Part shown: one piece after another, positions 43,858 to 56,574 of the stretch
How the letters are laid out: each line of letters starts with the position of its first letter
Numbering within the stretch: position 1 is the stretch's first letter
Assembly: GCF_000344685.1 (NCBI RefSeq)
Contig: NW_006920414.1
Coordinates: 586,463-650,462 of the forward strand
Reading direction: 5' to 3'
DNA: 64,000 nt
From: Gloeophyllum trabeum ATCC 11539
Lineage: Eukaryota; Basidiomycota; Agaricomycetes; Gloeophyllales; Gloeophyllaceae
Program-made: the position numbers and the translations under genes
The notes under the pieces: model-generated
The model's input: only the letters and a program-made list of their open reading frames with translations
Told to the model about the DNA's origin: nothing
The model's database searches: none

Positions 43858-44880
43858 ATGGCTGTCTATCGTCCCGCGGGTGCGCCGTTCAATCACGAGA
43901 GCGCAGACGTCATCCTCAGGACGACAGACGACGTCGACTTTCGCGTGCACAAAGGCATCCTCGCGATCGCCTCGCCATTCTTCAGCGACATGTTCGCTCT
44001 AGGCCAAGGCGCAACCGACCGACCTCTAACGACTAAAGTACAACCCGAGGAGCAAGAAGGCAACTTGCAAGTAGTCCCGATGCTCGAGGAGAACAGCGAA
44101 GTCCTGGACAAGCTGCTTCGCCTTTGCTACCCCGTGCCAGCGCCCGATAACAAGGCGCTCGACGAGCTTACGCCCGTACTCGCAGCGGCCCTGAAGTACC
44201 AGCTGGAGCACGCCGCCGAGCGCTTGAAGAGTGACCTCGTATCGCCCAGGTTCATGCGGGACGAGCCCCTGCGCGTGTTCGCCATCGCGCGGCGATACAA
44301 CCTGGACAAGGAAACGACGGCAGCGATCCCGCACGTCCTTCGACAGGGCCTTCCAGGCCCGTACGTCGACGAGCTGAAATACATCCCCGCGTCCGCCATC
44401 CACCGGCTATGGGAGGTGCGGCGGCGCGCTACGAGCCTCGCGGCGTCCCTGGCGTCCGACTTCCAGTGGCTCACGAACAACAAGGCTATCAACAGGACGT
44501 GGGTCTTCTTTCTATGTACCGTGTGCGCTGCGAGCGACGTGACGATCGCCATCGACGGGCGAGAAATAAGACCGCGGGCGTGGTGGAAGGAGTACATGCG
44601 CCGCGCGGAACAGGCTCTGAGGGAGACGCCTGCAGGGTCGGTCGTGACGTCCTCCACTGTGCTGTGGCCGTCCTTCAAGGCTATGGGCACATGCGCTACG
44701 TGCGGGTCTGGTCGAGGCGTCGATGATCTCAGAGAGTTCAGTGAGATTTTTGCTGCAAGGATAGACAGAACAATCATGGAGGTCTGCGCATCTTCCATCC
44801 CTATAACCATTCCCAACCTGCTCACTGACGAGAGCATGGCCTTTCATATGCAGATCGCAGACGGAACCAAGTGGGATTAA
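43858..44880 (+). CDS. BTB/POZ domain protein, Agaricomycete-expanded family
   Basis: 340-residue intronless frame. The N-terminal BTB domain is clear: HESADVILRTTDDVDFRVHK, GILAIASPFFSDMFALG, then VLDKLLRLCYPVPAP. After it come helical repeats and a conserved module RAWWKEYMRRAEQAL followed by CATCG. Such proteins are numerous in mushroom-forming fungi. A role as Cullin-3 adaptor is possible but unproved, since no Kelch, MATH or other substrate domain is present. It diverges from the methyltransferase and converges on HMG-CoA synthase. A relative lies at 48392-49394. Confidence 0.88.
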   Translation: MAVYRPAGAPFNHESADVILRTTDDVDFRVHKGILAIASPFFSDMFALGQGATDRPLTTKVQPEEQEGNLQVVPMLEENSEVLDKLLRLCYPVPAPDNKALDELTPVLAAALKYQLEHAAERLKSDLVSPRFMRDEPLRVFAIARRYNLDKETTAAIPHVLRQGLPGPYVDELKYIPASAIHRLWEVRRRATSLAASLASDFQWLTNNKAINRTWVFFLCTVCAASDVTIAIDGREIRPRAWWKEYMRRAEQALRETPAGSVVTSSTVLWPSFKAMGTCATCGSGRGVDDLREFSEIFAARIDRTIMEVCASSIPITIPNLLTDESMAFHMQIADGTKWD

Positions 44881-45132
44881 CTTTCACTTTACATGTTAGC
44901 TTCGAGGGAATGAAGGGGGTCATGAACTTTCCACCCTCGGTTACAGTGCTCGATCTGAATCACCCCAGCATGACTTGCATAATACACGGCATATATTATC
45001 CTTGAGCGTAAACATCTAATAGTATGGTCTAAGTGTGAGTGAGTAGCAAAGCATAACTGCGACTGATTAAATAATAACTGCGAATGCGACGGTGACAATA
45101 CGACCCAGTGACAACCCAACAACGCCCTCTGC

Positions 45133-46873
45133 TCATGCTGATGCAACCGGTGCCCGCGCGTACCTGCGCCGGTACTTGGAGTCGATCTCCTCGAGGTAGT
45201 ACGCGCCCGGCCAGATGTTGTCGATGTCACCCGTGGGCTTGTACGCCGCGGCGTTGTGGTTCAACTCGCGGAGCTGGGTGGGATAAACCAGATGAGCTCC
45301 TAGCACAGCATGCAAAGCAGGTGGAGTGGGACTTACGTGGAGCGAGTCAACGTACTCCTGGCAGGGCACGACCTTCATGCTCGCGAGGCGGTTGAGCAGG
45401 TCCATCTTCTCCCGGATCTCCGTCGTGTCGCCCTTCACGCGGATCGTGTAGAACGACGACGCCGCGCCGGAGCCGTACGCGAACATGCTTATTCGCTTGC
45501 CCTTGAGCTCGGACGGCTCGACGGCGGAGATGAGCGACGCGAGCCCGCCGTACAGCGAGGCGGTGTACATGTTCCCGCAGCGCTTCGCGCAGTGCATCGA
45601 CGGCGCCACGCGCGAGGCGTACTGGTCCTTCGCGAAGCCCGTGAACACCTTCTCGAGGTTCTTGTCCGTGAGTGACGCGGCGGGGGAGACGTTAAGGAGG
45701 GACGTGTCGATGGCGGCGAACTTGGGCGCGGAGGGGTTGGAGATGAAGTCGTTGTAGAGCAGGCGCGCGTGGCCCTTCTGCACGAGCTTGCCGTACGGGC
45801 TGTGGAAGACGTGGTAGTCGGTGTCGTCGAGGCTGAACACGGCCTTGGGGTCCTCGGACTTGCCGTTGACCTCGCCGTTGACGCCGTTGGGCGCGTGCCC
45901 GTGGATCTGCGCGAGCTTCTTGAACTTGGCGGTCTTCTCGCGGAAGCGCGAGTAGGAGTTGTCGAGCGCGGTGAGGTAGGTGGTGATGGAGAGCGGGCCG
46001 TCGACCTCGGGGTACTCGGAGTCGAGCTTGGGCTTGTAAAAGTCGTACGTGTTGGCCATGTACGTGCCGTGGATGGCTAGACATGACAAGAGGTGTCAGC
46101 GCTGATAGTCAGGCGGCGAAGACATTCCAAAAGGGGAGTGTTCCTGGACATCGGGACAGGAACATGACAGGACGGGATGCACGGAAGAGAGATGTATCGA
46201 GTCCCGAGTCGTAAAGTGAAGGATACTCACGCTCAAATACGATGGGCGCATTGGGTCCGATGAGCATGGCGCAAGCACCGGCACCTCCGACGGGCCGGGC
46301 GCCGCCCTCAGCGTAAATCGCGATGTCGCCGGCGAAGACGATAGCATTGCGACCATCCCATGAGCTGGATTCGATCCAGTTGATGGCGTTGAAGAGGGCA
46401 GCGGTGGATCCGTAGCAAGCGTTCTTGGAGTCGATGCCCTCAATGTCTGAGTTGCCGGACTCGGCGAAGAGGTCCATGAGCACGGTCTTGACGGATTTAG
46501 ACTTGTCAATGATCGTCTCGGTACCGACGTCGAGACGGCCGATGGACCTCGGGTCGATGTTGTACTTCTCCATGAGGCTCGAAACGACTATTGGCTGGAT
46601 TAGAATCCGAACTGAACGCAGATGGACGTGTCATCGGTGCTCACCACTCAGGGCGAAGGAGTTGATGTCCTCGCGGTCGTCGGTGCAGGCCATGTATTGC
46701 TGGCCGAGGCCGATGGTGTACTTGCCCTTGGCGACACCGTCGAACACCTCGAGGTCCTCCTCCGAGATGCACCTGCGCGGGAAGTACATCTCCATGGCAA
46801 GGATACCGACATCCTTGGGCCGCGGGCGGACCTGGAGCTCTTCGACGATGTTGTTGACGATGGGGATGGTCAT
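45133..46873 (-). CDS. Hydroxymethylglutaryl-CoA synthase
   Basis: Condenses acetyl-CoA with acetoacetyl-CoA in the cytosol, the second step of the mevalonate pathway to ergosterol and terpenoids. Exons 46645-46873, 46231-46587, 45337-46076 and 45133-45273 give 488 residues, typical length. Motifs: [34 protein letters not shown]; the nucleophile in [106 protein letters not shown]. All joins preserve frame. A TATATAA-like element lies near 46953-46959 (minus strand). A decayed copy lacking the nucleophile is at 20780-22005. Confidence 0.97.
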
Positions 46874-47120
46874 GGTCGGTGCTGGCGGTGGTGGGGTGGG
46901 CGGTTGTATGCGGGGGAGGGATGGTCGTCGAGCAAAGGAGCGAATAGAGGAGTTATATAGCAGCGGAAATTAATGGGGTGTTTTCTGTGACGCGGAAAAT
47001 GGTACGATAGATGGCAGCGTCACGGACGGAGGCCCCCTTAGCGGCGCGCTTCTCCTGATTGGCTGATTTATTCCCCGTCTCGCTCGCCCTCCGTTCATCT
47101 GGCGCGGCCGCTACCGTGCG
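46874..47120 (-). promoter_or_regulatory. HMG-CoA synthase upstream region, partly conserved in the duplicate
   Basis: Includes a minus-strand TATATAA near 46953-46959 and three short blocks also found, in the same order, upstream of the decayed copy: tacgatagatgg (about 47001), ttggctgatt (about 47058) and tggcgcggccgct (about 47100). The last contains a NotI-like GCGGCCGC palindrome. Their conservation beside a dead gene may reflect recent duplication or real regulatory sites. Confidence 0.45.
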
Positions 47121-48391
47121 TTGCTTGCCATTCGCTCTGCAGCGACGGTCGTACACCTCGTGAAGTCTTCGTCCGTGATATACTCTCTTCTACCTCGTCT
47201 TTTGCAAGAGCGCAGCTAGCCTTGGACCCGCCGCGGTTTGCAGTTAAAATGTTTTTCTATGTCTGAGAATGGGCAATTATATCTCTTGATCCATGTTGTA
47301 ACGTCCATCAGTGCCTCCCGGCCTGCCTCCTATCTAAACGCCTTGTTTCCAAATCTCGGATTAGGTATGGACCCAGACTAGCGCTGATTACCTTGATCCA
47401 AACAATTGCGCCGGCCACACCAAATCTATTTGCGATTGTCTCGCAGCCCGTTCCTTGTCTGCCTGAGTCTCTCTAACACCTCCAGACTCCCTCGTCCTGA
47501 CTCACAAACGTGGAGTTGCTGCCAGTGTCGCCTGACTCTGGAACTCTACGCCTTCCGGCTTCACATCTCACCTCCTACCAATTTCGTATATAGTGGAGAC
47601 GGACCCGTTCGAATTGCCTGCTTACGGCCGCATGTATTGCCTTGCCTCCTCGAATTCCCTTCACTTGGCTGCATCCCGCGGAGACCGCCCGTTCCGATGT
47701 CTTATCAGCCGTAGATCGCCCGCCGTTATTGAAGATGCCTGTAGATGCGAGCCAGAAGCGGGCTCGTTATGGACTATAGCAGCTGTGCTCGGAAGCAACG
47801 GAAGAGGACCGACGTCGGCACCGAGCCATCCTCCGACTGATCATTGGCTCAAAGCCCATATCCGGATAAGCTGCCTATTCTAGCGTATCCAGTTATTGTC
47901 TGCAACGGGTCTCAACAATAACGACCAGTGTTCCAGAGGAAGGCGGCCACTTTGAATCGCAGACTTGCCTTTCATCTGCGAATAATGTATCACGATCTGC
48001 AAGCGATCCTCGGTGAAATGCATCTGCCAGTGGTCGTGACAAACCTAGTCGGGGCGTGGCATCGGTATGGAATGAGAAGTTCCCGTGTTGACGAGCGTTC
48101 CTCGCTTACAAGACGCTGCCGAACGCGATGGTGCCTTTCCTGTCGGTCAGCGAAAAGGGGTATCTATCCTCTATCCAAATTCTACAATCCACTGGTAGAA
48201 AGCGGTCCAAGGGCGAGTCTGAAGGTAATCACCGTGTCAAATACCTATCGAGCGCCCACAGTATCGCCGACCAATCTACCGACTTGACAGCCTTCACATC
48301 TTTCGGATATGACACTGACACAGCGCCCATGGAATACCAAGCGCTGCTCGGAATCGATATCGGCCAACCCGCAGAGCCACCCACACGCGCG
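47121..48391. other. Intergenic, no recognised gene
   Basis: About 1.27 kb. Plus-strand frames at 47406-47714 and 48128-48538 do not resemble a family I know; the second overlaps the antisense of the BTB 3' exon. A degenerate gene cannot be ruled out. Confidence 0.4.
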
Positions 48392-49394
48392 TCACGCCCC
48401 CCCTGCGAACGCCATCTCCTGCGCCACCTAAGCAAGAACAACGCCTGCGTCCAGGACACACGCCAACAAGAGACACTCGACGCACCTTCGCCGTGGCCCG
48501 GTCCACCTCCTGCGCATACGCCTCCACGAACGCCATGAACTCCGTGTACGCGTCGCGCCGGCAGCACTCGCACGTCGCCGCGCACGCGAGCGCCTTCCAC
48601 ACGCCCTCGGGCGCCCTCACCGCGTCCGCGCACGGCCGCTCTCTCAACAGCTTCCTCGCCGCGCCGACATAGTCCTTCCACCACGCCCGCGCGACGAGCA
48701 CCCGCCCCCCGGCGATCAGCATCCCCGACCCGCGCTCCGCGCACGCGCCCGTGTGCTCGCCCCCCGCGCGGAGGAACACGCAGTCCGCGTGCGCCGTCGC
48801 CAGCCAGGCGAACTCGAGCGCCGCCGCAGCACTGGCGCACTTCTCGCGGTACTCGAACAGCCGGAAGACCGCGGCGCCGCTGACCTGCGCGAGCTCGGGG
48901 ACGGAGCGGGGCAGCGCGGAGTGGCGCAGGAGCGCGTGCGCGGCGTTGCGGGCTTCGTCTTCGCACCCGTCGCGGCACGCGAGCGCGTATATGCGCAGCG
49001 CGTCCTCGGCGTGCCGGCCCTTCAGCTGCGCGGACACGCGCTCCTCGACGCTGTCCATCATGTACTTGTTCGCGGCTCTGCGGATCGCCCACAGGCGTCC
49101 CAGGTCATCCTGTAGTGCGGGGGTAGAGTCTTTCATGGGGTAGCAGTAACGCAGCAGGCCCTCGAGTGTGCGCGCGTCCTCGGTGAGTGACACTTCGGCA
49201 ATTTGGGAGGGGGAGGGAGAGGCGGCGCCGACGGCGAGCATGTCGCTGAATATCGGGGAGTGGATGGAGAGGATGGATTTGTGCACGAGGAAGGAGGCAC
49301 CGTCGGACGTGATGAGGGTTAGATCGGGAGCTGGGGCCGGGCATATCGTGATGGGGCCCTCCGGGTGCGTCGTGGGCGGTTGACTGTCGTTCAT
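48392..49394 (-). CDS. Second BTB/POZ domain protein
   Basis: Same architecture as the BTB gene at 43858. Exon 1 (49394-48486) and exon 2 (48427-48392) join to end AKVAQEMAFAGGA. The BTB domain reads DGASFLVHKSILSIHSPIFS, DMLAVG and then LEGLLRYCYPM. The shared downstream module is RAWWKDYVGAARKLLRERP followed by CECC. Identity with the first BTB protein is low outside these motifs, so they are old paralogues. The two face opposite ways around HMG-CoA synthase. Reading through the intron would add an Arg/Cys-rich tail, which is unlikely. Confidence 0.85.
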
Positions 49395-50587
49395 CGCAGT
49401 TTCTGTGCGTTGAGGTCACCGAGCGACAGGGATCCGTTTCCTTGCGGGGGTGGCAGACTTGGGCGTAGGAAGGCAGACGCATGGGCGACAAGGGGTTATA
49501 TACAGGCAAGAGAGAGTCCGTATCGTAGGCGAGTACCCCCGAGGTTATATCAAGATGGAGATCACCTACCTTTACATAGCACGCGGACCCACGAGAGCTG
49601 TCTCTTCCTCTTCTTGGGCGAAATGCTTCCTGGATGTCGGCGGGCTGTACGTACGTCTCTTCGTTGCGAAGTCAAGGATGGCATGCTTCTCCGACTCTGG
49701 GACAGACCTGCGTAGCGGTGATAGCAGAGGGTAATTGAGAGGGCGCTACGAGAGCTTTGGCTACGTCGGAAGCGGACGCCGTACGCCATACGCATCCCTT
49801 CTCAAGAACGCCAGACCAAGGCCAGATTAGCACCGGTACGAGGAGTAACCGGGACAGTGGGAGCGTTAAGCGTAGCAGACGTACCGGCGGGTCTATGTAT
49901 AGAGACCCGCAGCAGAGACATCGGCAGAAGATGCGCGGGTTCCCAGAGGTGTTGGCGTCGACGTCAGTGTAGAAGGTTAATAAAGGTTGTTCCAGCGGTT
50001 TTCCAGGTTGGAGCAGTGTAGGAAGCTTGCAGATGCGGCATACTTAGAGAGCGGTATGACGACGGCTTGCGTAGGCGTATCGCAAATAGAGAGAACAAAT
50101 AGGCACGGCGAGGGAAAGACATCTGTGAGCCCTGGGTATTCGTGTCGTAAGTCTTAGGGCCAGGACAGAAATCCAGAACGTCCAGATATAAGCCTTCACG
50201 ACGATGGTGAAATGCAGTTCGCATGCATGAGGCATGTCCTCATGCTTCAATCGCGATATGAATCAGGCATTTGTACTGCCAGCTCAGATTCATGCTAAAC
50301 ATGCCAGTGTCTAGTCGTGTGTATCTGGTCCGCGGTTTAGAGGAAAGGCAGGGAGGAGGAAGATGACTCCGTTTCAGCCACAAAGCAGATATCGCCGAAT
50401 TTGGTATATCTTACCGAAATAGTTATCACGCGCGTCGAGCCTCGCGTGCAAAGTGCTCCCTCACTGCCTTGCGCAGTGGACAGTATCTCCTACGCTCTAC
50501 ACCTACTTGCTCTGAATGCTGCCCCTCTGAATCTGGCGTCATTGTTCCAACGACCTGTTCCGACAGCCGCAACTTTCAGCTGAAGAA
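49395..50587. other. Divergent intergenic region
   Basis: About 1.2 kb between the BTB start and the Vps9 gene start. No gene seen in either strand. The last 150 bases before 50588 are pyrimidine-rich, fitting a promoter/leader for the Vps9 gene. Confidence 0.45.
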
Positions 50588-53428
50588 ATGGCGGCCGAGG
50601 CTGCCGCCGCACCAGCTCGCGATTCAGGCTTAGATGTTTCGCTGCAGGGTCTTCACATTTCGGAAGTAGAGCATGCGCCGACCCTCGAAGAGCAAGCCAT
50701 AACACAATCTAACCCATGGGAGGACGATGGGGCCGATCGTCCCAACGATCACGCGGTTGCAACTTCAACACCTTTTGGCCTACGAGAGCCGGCCGCGGGG
50801 ATCTCAGCTGAGCACGCATTCAAAGACGAGGAGAGCAAGCCGCGCGTGTCAGAAGAAGTGCTCACCCAGTTCGACCCGCTCGCCGCCTCGCACGAGGAGA
50901 AAGCCGCGCGCGAGGCCTGGGCGCACGCCGAGTCGCGCCCGTCCCCTCCCGCGCCCGCGCCCATCCCGGTGCCGTCGCCCGAGCCAGAGTCGCCCAAGCC
51001 TGCTTCGGGGTCGAACACGCCCGAGTCCCCGTCGTCCCCCTTTTCGCCCGCCTTCCCCTCACTCGCTGCCCTCGCGCGCACCTTCGCGCTCCCGCTCCCC
51101 CGCACGCGTCCGCGTTCACTCGATACGGCCGTCTCAGTTCCTTCTCCTTCTACCCTTTCGTCTTTTGCATCACAACAGCAGAAGCGCCCTCTCCCGGCCA
51201 CGGAGGAGCGCGGGGATGAGAGCGCCTCGTCCTCCGGCTCAGAAGCTCCGAGATCTGGTAGGGGGGAGGAACGCGATAAGGAGAAGGAGAAAGACCCGCC
51301 GTTTGATTTCCAGAAGTTCCTGGACCAGATGAAGATGAAGGGCGCGGAGCCGGTGGCGAAGTACCTGCGCTCGTACGTATGTTGGTACCCTGCCTTGCGG
51401 CGGAGATGGTGCTCATTACTTGTCTGTGGTTCTCAGATTTCTGAGTAATTTCGCGAAGCGCACCTTTACCGTGAACGACCAAGTGAAGATCATCCAGGAC
51501 TTTCTCGGTGTGCGTACTCCACTTCTGCCTACGCGCCACCGCTGATTACCCGTATGCTCGTGGTGGTGGTGGTGGGGTATTACAGTTCATCTCCGGCCGC
51601 ATGCGCGAGTGCGAGGTCTGGCGGAACGTCTCGGACGCCGAGTTCGACAACGCGATGGAGGGCATGGAGAAGCTCGTCATGAACCGTCTCTACGTTTTGT
51701 AAGTAGGATCGTTTTTCATCTCTACGGACTCCAACGTATGCCTACAGTACCTTCACGCCGGCTGTCGCACGCGCGGTCCCGCCCCGGCCCGTCACGACCG
51801 ACGACCTCGAGCGCGACCGTGTGCTTGCGCAGCGCATCGCGCTGTTCGGGTGGATCGAGGAGAAGCACCTGGACGTGCCCGAAGGGGAGGGGAGTAAAGG
51901 CTTCCTTATGTTTGCGCAGCAAGGTTCGTTTGTCGCTGCATGGAATCGGAATCTCGGGGCTGCATGCTGACGAAGGGTGCGTATGATAGAATTGCTGAAG
52001 ATCAACCACTACAAGGCCCCGCGCGACAAGCTGATATGTATCCTGAACTGCTGCAAGGTCATCTTCGGTCTGCCCTCCTCTGTGTCCCGCCAGGCGTCCT
52101 CCGAGCTTACGCATATACTTTATATCCACTAGGTCTCCTCCGCCACCTGCACATGGAGGAGAGCGCGGACTCATTCTTGCCTATCCTAATCTACGTCGTC
52201 CTCAAGGCCAACCCCGAGCATCTACTCTCTAATGTCGAGTGAGTGATATACGTTACTCACCCGGTTTCACTGGTCGGCGGTTTACACGACGATACTCGAG
52301 TGTTCAGGTTCATTAACCGCTTTCGAAACCCCGCGAAACTGCAGAGCGAGGCGGGGTATTATCTCTCCAGCCTTGTATGAGATTCCGTATATACCTACCA
52401 GCTGGTACATGCTGACTCGTCTTGCAGATGGGTGCGGTCTCGTTTATCGAGACAATGGACCATACGTCACTGTCGAATATCACGCAGGAGGAGTTTGAGC
52501 GGTAAGTGCACTTCTTACCTCTCGGCATGCCGGCATACCGTCTACTTTCTGACCCGCGATTCTGGAAACTAGCAATGTGGAAGAAGCGATCCAAGCCCTC
52601 CCGCACACACCTGATCCCTCCGAACCCACCACGCCGCGCGACAGCAACGAGAAAGGGCATCCCGGCCCTCCACTTTCCCCGCACCTGGGCGAGGAAGCCG
52701 CGCAGCCGCTGTCACTACCTGGTCCGGGGACGACGCTCAGCGAAGATGCGAAGAGACTATTGCAGAAGACGGGCGACGCGGTGTCGAAGCCGCTGAACGC
52801 GATCAGCCGGATATTCAACGAGGCGCTGGACAGCGCAGACGGGAAGCTGAGCTACCTCCCGGGGCCGTTCGCGCCCCTCGAGCTCGGGCGCGAGCGGCAG
52901 CAGCACCTCGACTGGGGGTCGCAGGGCTCCGCGCAGGAGTATACGCCGCCGCACACGCCCGCGGGGCAGGGGGCCGGGAATGCGCAGACGCTGCAGACGC
53001 CGTACAAGCCGAGGGTGCGCCGTGTGCCGTCGCCGCTGTCTTCGCAGTCGATGAGCTCGCCAGGGTTCGCGGAGCACACGCCGACAAGGAATGCGCCGTG
53101 GACGCACCAGCCGCTCGCCATGGGTCCATCGCAGTCGCTCCCCGCCGTCTACCAGCACCCCCAACCGAGCCCGCGCATGCAGGCGCTGGCGCAGTCCGAG
53201 TCGGAGGGCGCGCACGTGTCGCGCACGCCGACGCCGAACCTCGACCTGGCCGGGATACAGGCGGAGATCGACCAGGCGCACGAGCGCGCGGCGACGGCGG
53301 CGCGGGAGACGCTCGTGCAGATCTTCCCCAGCACGGATAGGGAGATTATCGATTGGGTGCTGGAGGCGAACCAGGGCGATCTGGGGAAGAGCATTGAGGC
53401 GCTGTTGGAGATGAGCAGTGGGACGTAG
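50588..53428 (+). CDS. VPS9: Vps9-domain Rab5 GEF with C-terminal CUE domain
   Basis: Guanine-nucleotide exchange factor for Rab5/Vps21 GTPases on endosomes, with ubiquitin binding through CUE. Starts [20 protein letters not shown]; an acidic and Pro/Ser-rich N-terminal region is followed by the helical bundle ([60 protein letters not shown]) and the Vps9 core: [64 protein letters not shown] and [20 protein letters not shown]. The C-terminal CUE reads [20 protein letters not shown], then [19 protein letters not shown]. About nine short introns. The architecture matches fungal Vps9. Confidence 0.92.
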
Positions 53429-54103
53429 ATAGAGGTGGACCGAGTCTATTGATATGCGTCTTCTCGTGCGCTCCGAGCTCCCGGGTTTGTGGGCTCTCGT
53501 ATTGGATGCGGACCCGCATGTTGGGTCTTGCGATAGGCAAGGTTGGCTGGGCGTGGACCAGTGGCTTGAAATAAGCTTCTGCTTGAAATGCATCCGGTCG
53601 AGGATGAGATCTTGGGCATAGCTAGAGCACTTCAGTCAGTTACATAGCTCCCTTATGTTCTGCAGACAATTGAGAGCAGGCGGTCTCGCGTGCCTGGTGC
53701 CACCGCCTGTACGATTGGCAGCTGTTCTTGTCGCGAAGGTACTTGCCGGCACCGACTGACAGTGTGTACGATCGCGGCCAATGGGAGGGCAGCATCGGCG
53801 TGGGAACATCAAGGGCAGCCGTCCTGACATACCGGATTTGGGCAATGTGCGGATGATCCGTTATTTCTGGCAGTCAGCTGGAACTTCCCCGCGTTCTCCC
53901 ACGCGTAAATGCCCCTCGTTCCATTCGTCCTCTGCCAAAATGGGTCTGGGGTCGACCCCATGATTCTCTGGAGCAGCCTAATCCAAAGCGGTGGCTGGTT
54001 TAGCCGTCCAGGAAGTTGGTGTGCCGGCGATATAAGCTGACGGCAAGCAAGTGGGTTGGCTTTCTTGCTCAGCGCCTCCCAGTTACCTTGGACCTGCTGC
54101 ACC
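53429..54103. other. Intergenic region, nothing recognised
   Basis: 675 bp between two plus-strand genes. No supported frame. Probably 3' end of the Vps9 gene and promoter of the transporter. Confidence 0.45.
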
Positions 54104-56574
54104 ATGGACGCGTCCAAGTCGTCTCCTCCTGGCTCGGTATCGGAAAAGGGGCGCGTGTCTGAGGTCGAGGAAGCCAGCCCTGCTTCGACCTCTGTCTACA
54201 ACCCCCATGTCGACGTTAGCGGCGTGGACGAGCGCAAGTTGATGAGGAAGCTAGATTGGCGGCTCATCCCGTGGCTCTCGTTTTTGTATCTCCTGAGTTT
54301 CCTGGATCGGACCAGCATCGGGAACGCCAAGGTACGTGCGCCCAATGCACTCCTCATGTTCCACGTCTGACAACGAGTCGAACAGCTTTACGGTCTAGAG
54401 AAAGATCTTCACATAAGCGACAACCAGTACCTCATAGCCCTTACAGTCTTCTTCTTTCCCTATGCCGTCTTTGAGGCAAGGATAGCCCTTCCGCTGGTCG
54501 CCGACACCTGCTGAACGTACTCGTGCAGGTACCGTCAAACGTCTTCCTCAAGCGTCTGCGTCCCTCGATATGGCTTTCAGGCCTAATGTTCTGCTGGGGT
54601 ATAATGATGGTACATTTTCTAGCAAACTCCACGTTCAGCGCGCTCACGGAACCTGCAGACGGTTCAAGGACTGGTGCACAACTACGGCGGCCTTCTGGGT
54701 GAGTCCGGCACCATGTCCTGACTCAGCGTGCCAATCTGCCTGATGTCACCGCGCCGCTGATATCCAAATATACAGGCATGCGATGGCTGCTGGGAATGTT
54801 CGAAGCCGGCCTGTTTCCGGGCGTTAATTACTACCTTTCATGGTAAGCGTGCTGTCTATCTATGTTGCACTTGGGCCTTGGAATGATGATGCCTCTGTGC
54901 GTAGTTGGTACCGACGATCCGAGTTCGGCATCCGCGCGGCCATCTTCTTCTCCGCTGCTACGGTTTCTGGAGCGTTCGGCGGTTTGTTGGCTGTAAGTCT
55001 CCATCCTTCCCCAAACTCTAGCATCCTTCTCCGTCTATCTATCTTTACGCATATCCATGACCCCGTCGCTGACGCAAGCACCCTATTCCAGGCCGCCATC
55101 TCCAAAATGGCAGGCATCGGCGGCAAGCCCGCCTGGGCCTGGATCTTCATCCTCGAGGGCCTCGCGACCGTGCTCGCCGGCGCCGTCTCGTACTGGATCA
55201 TCGAGGACTTCCCCGAGCACGCCAAGTTCCTCTCCGAGCCGGAGAAGACGGTCGTCATCCGCCGCCTGCAGAGCGACGACCAGTTCAGCGCGGCGGGCGA
55301 GACGCTCAAGATGAAGTACATATGGAAGAGCCTGCTGGATTGGAAGACGTGGCTGGCGATGATCGTGTATATGGGCGCGGACGGCCCGCTGTACGCGTTC
55401 TCGCTGTTCTTGCCGAGTATTATTAGCGAGGTGCGTGGTTCGAGTTGGGATTCGTAGGTTAATGTCGGCTGAATGTCCCTCCGGCAGCTCGGTATGGAAT
55501 TGTGGTTATCTGGCGCAGTGATGGGGCGATCTAATTTCGGTCGATGCTAGGTTACTCCGCGACGCCGGCCAACCTGCTGAGCGTGCCGGTCTATGTCCTG
55601 GCGTGCATCTTCACCTGCGCGGTGGGATACATCGCAGACAGGCATGGCTGTAGAGGGTACCTCAACATGTGAGTTTCCTATCAATCGCTCACAACCTACA
55701 ATTCTCATGCTTTACCCGTAATTCGCAAGTGGCTGCTTCGTCCTCGGTATGCCTCCACTGACCTTGTACACCGCTGCATTCCAGCTAAACCTTACCCTTC
55801 CGCAGCGGCCGCGGGATACATCATCCTCATCGTCTCGCGCAACGCCGCGCTCTCCTACGTCGCCGTCTACATGGCTGCCTGGTACGTCCTGCGTGCTCTG
55901 CGGCATTTCTGCCATTTGCTGATGTTCTATTCTTAGTGGTATATACCCCGCGATTCGTGAGTGCTTCACCTATCATACAGTGCTTCTTGGCGGTTAATCA
56001 TGGACAATTGCTTCCGACGTTGTTAGCTAATACCATGTAAGTTGCACTTGGAGCGTGGATAGCGATACGCGCTGATTATGGCTCCTTGTCAGTGCCTGGA
56101 TCTCCAACAATGTCGAAGGATCGTACAAACGGAGCGTTACTTTGGCGATGGTTATAAGCTTGTACGTCACTCCCTTTTCATTTCATCCCGTCGACAGGAC
56201 TCACCATGCCTTGCCAGCGGGAACATAAATGGCGCCGTCAGCTCTAACGTTGTGAGTATTATTTGGTACGGTCAACTCTTTGAACCGACTTCATTGCTGA
56301 CAATCCGCGGCAGTACCGAGCAAAGGACAAGCCGTGGTACACCCTCGGGCACGGCATCGTGCTCTTGTACATCGGGCTCGGGCTGCTCTCCTCCGTGCTC
56401 ATGCTGACCCTCCTGCGCGCGGAGAACGCGCGGCGCGACCGCGGGGAGCGCAACGAGTACATCGAGGGCGTACAGGGCGACGAGCGCACAAAGAAGAACG
56501 GCGTGTTTGCGAGCGTGGACGAAGCGCGCCGGGAGAAGGGCGACGAGTGGAGCGGGTACCGATACACTTTGTAG
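54104..56574 (+). CDS. MFS transporter of the anion:cation symporter (allantoate permease-like) family
   Basis: Plasma-membrane organic-anion/vitamin transporter. Starts MDASKSSPPGSVSEKG; the acidic N-terminal tail precedes RKLDWRLIPWLSFLYLLSFL and DRTSIGNAK, the family signature. Further segments: LYGLEKDLHISDNQYLIALT, NVFLKRLRPSIWLSG, MRWLLGMFEAGLFPGVNYYL, WYRRSEFGIRAAIFFSAATV, WAWIFILEGLATVLAGAVSY, PLYAFSLFLPSIISELGYSA, and AWISNNVEGSYKRSVTLAMV. Roughly a dozen exons with 45-90 nt introns. It ends GDEWSGYRYTL. Substrates of this family include allantoate, nicotinate, biotin, pantothenate and dipeptides; none can be chosen from sequence. Pantothenate synthase is 7 kb away, which I do not take as evidence. 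Confidence 0.9.

Noticed and set aside
48229..49115. Arg-rich frames on both strands over the second BTB gene
   Set aside because: Frame shadows of a GC-rich coding exon.
52757..53593. 278-codon Arg/His-rich minus-strand frame over the Vps9 3' exon
   Set aside because: Antisense shadow; the plus strand encodes the CUE domain.
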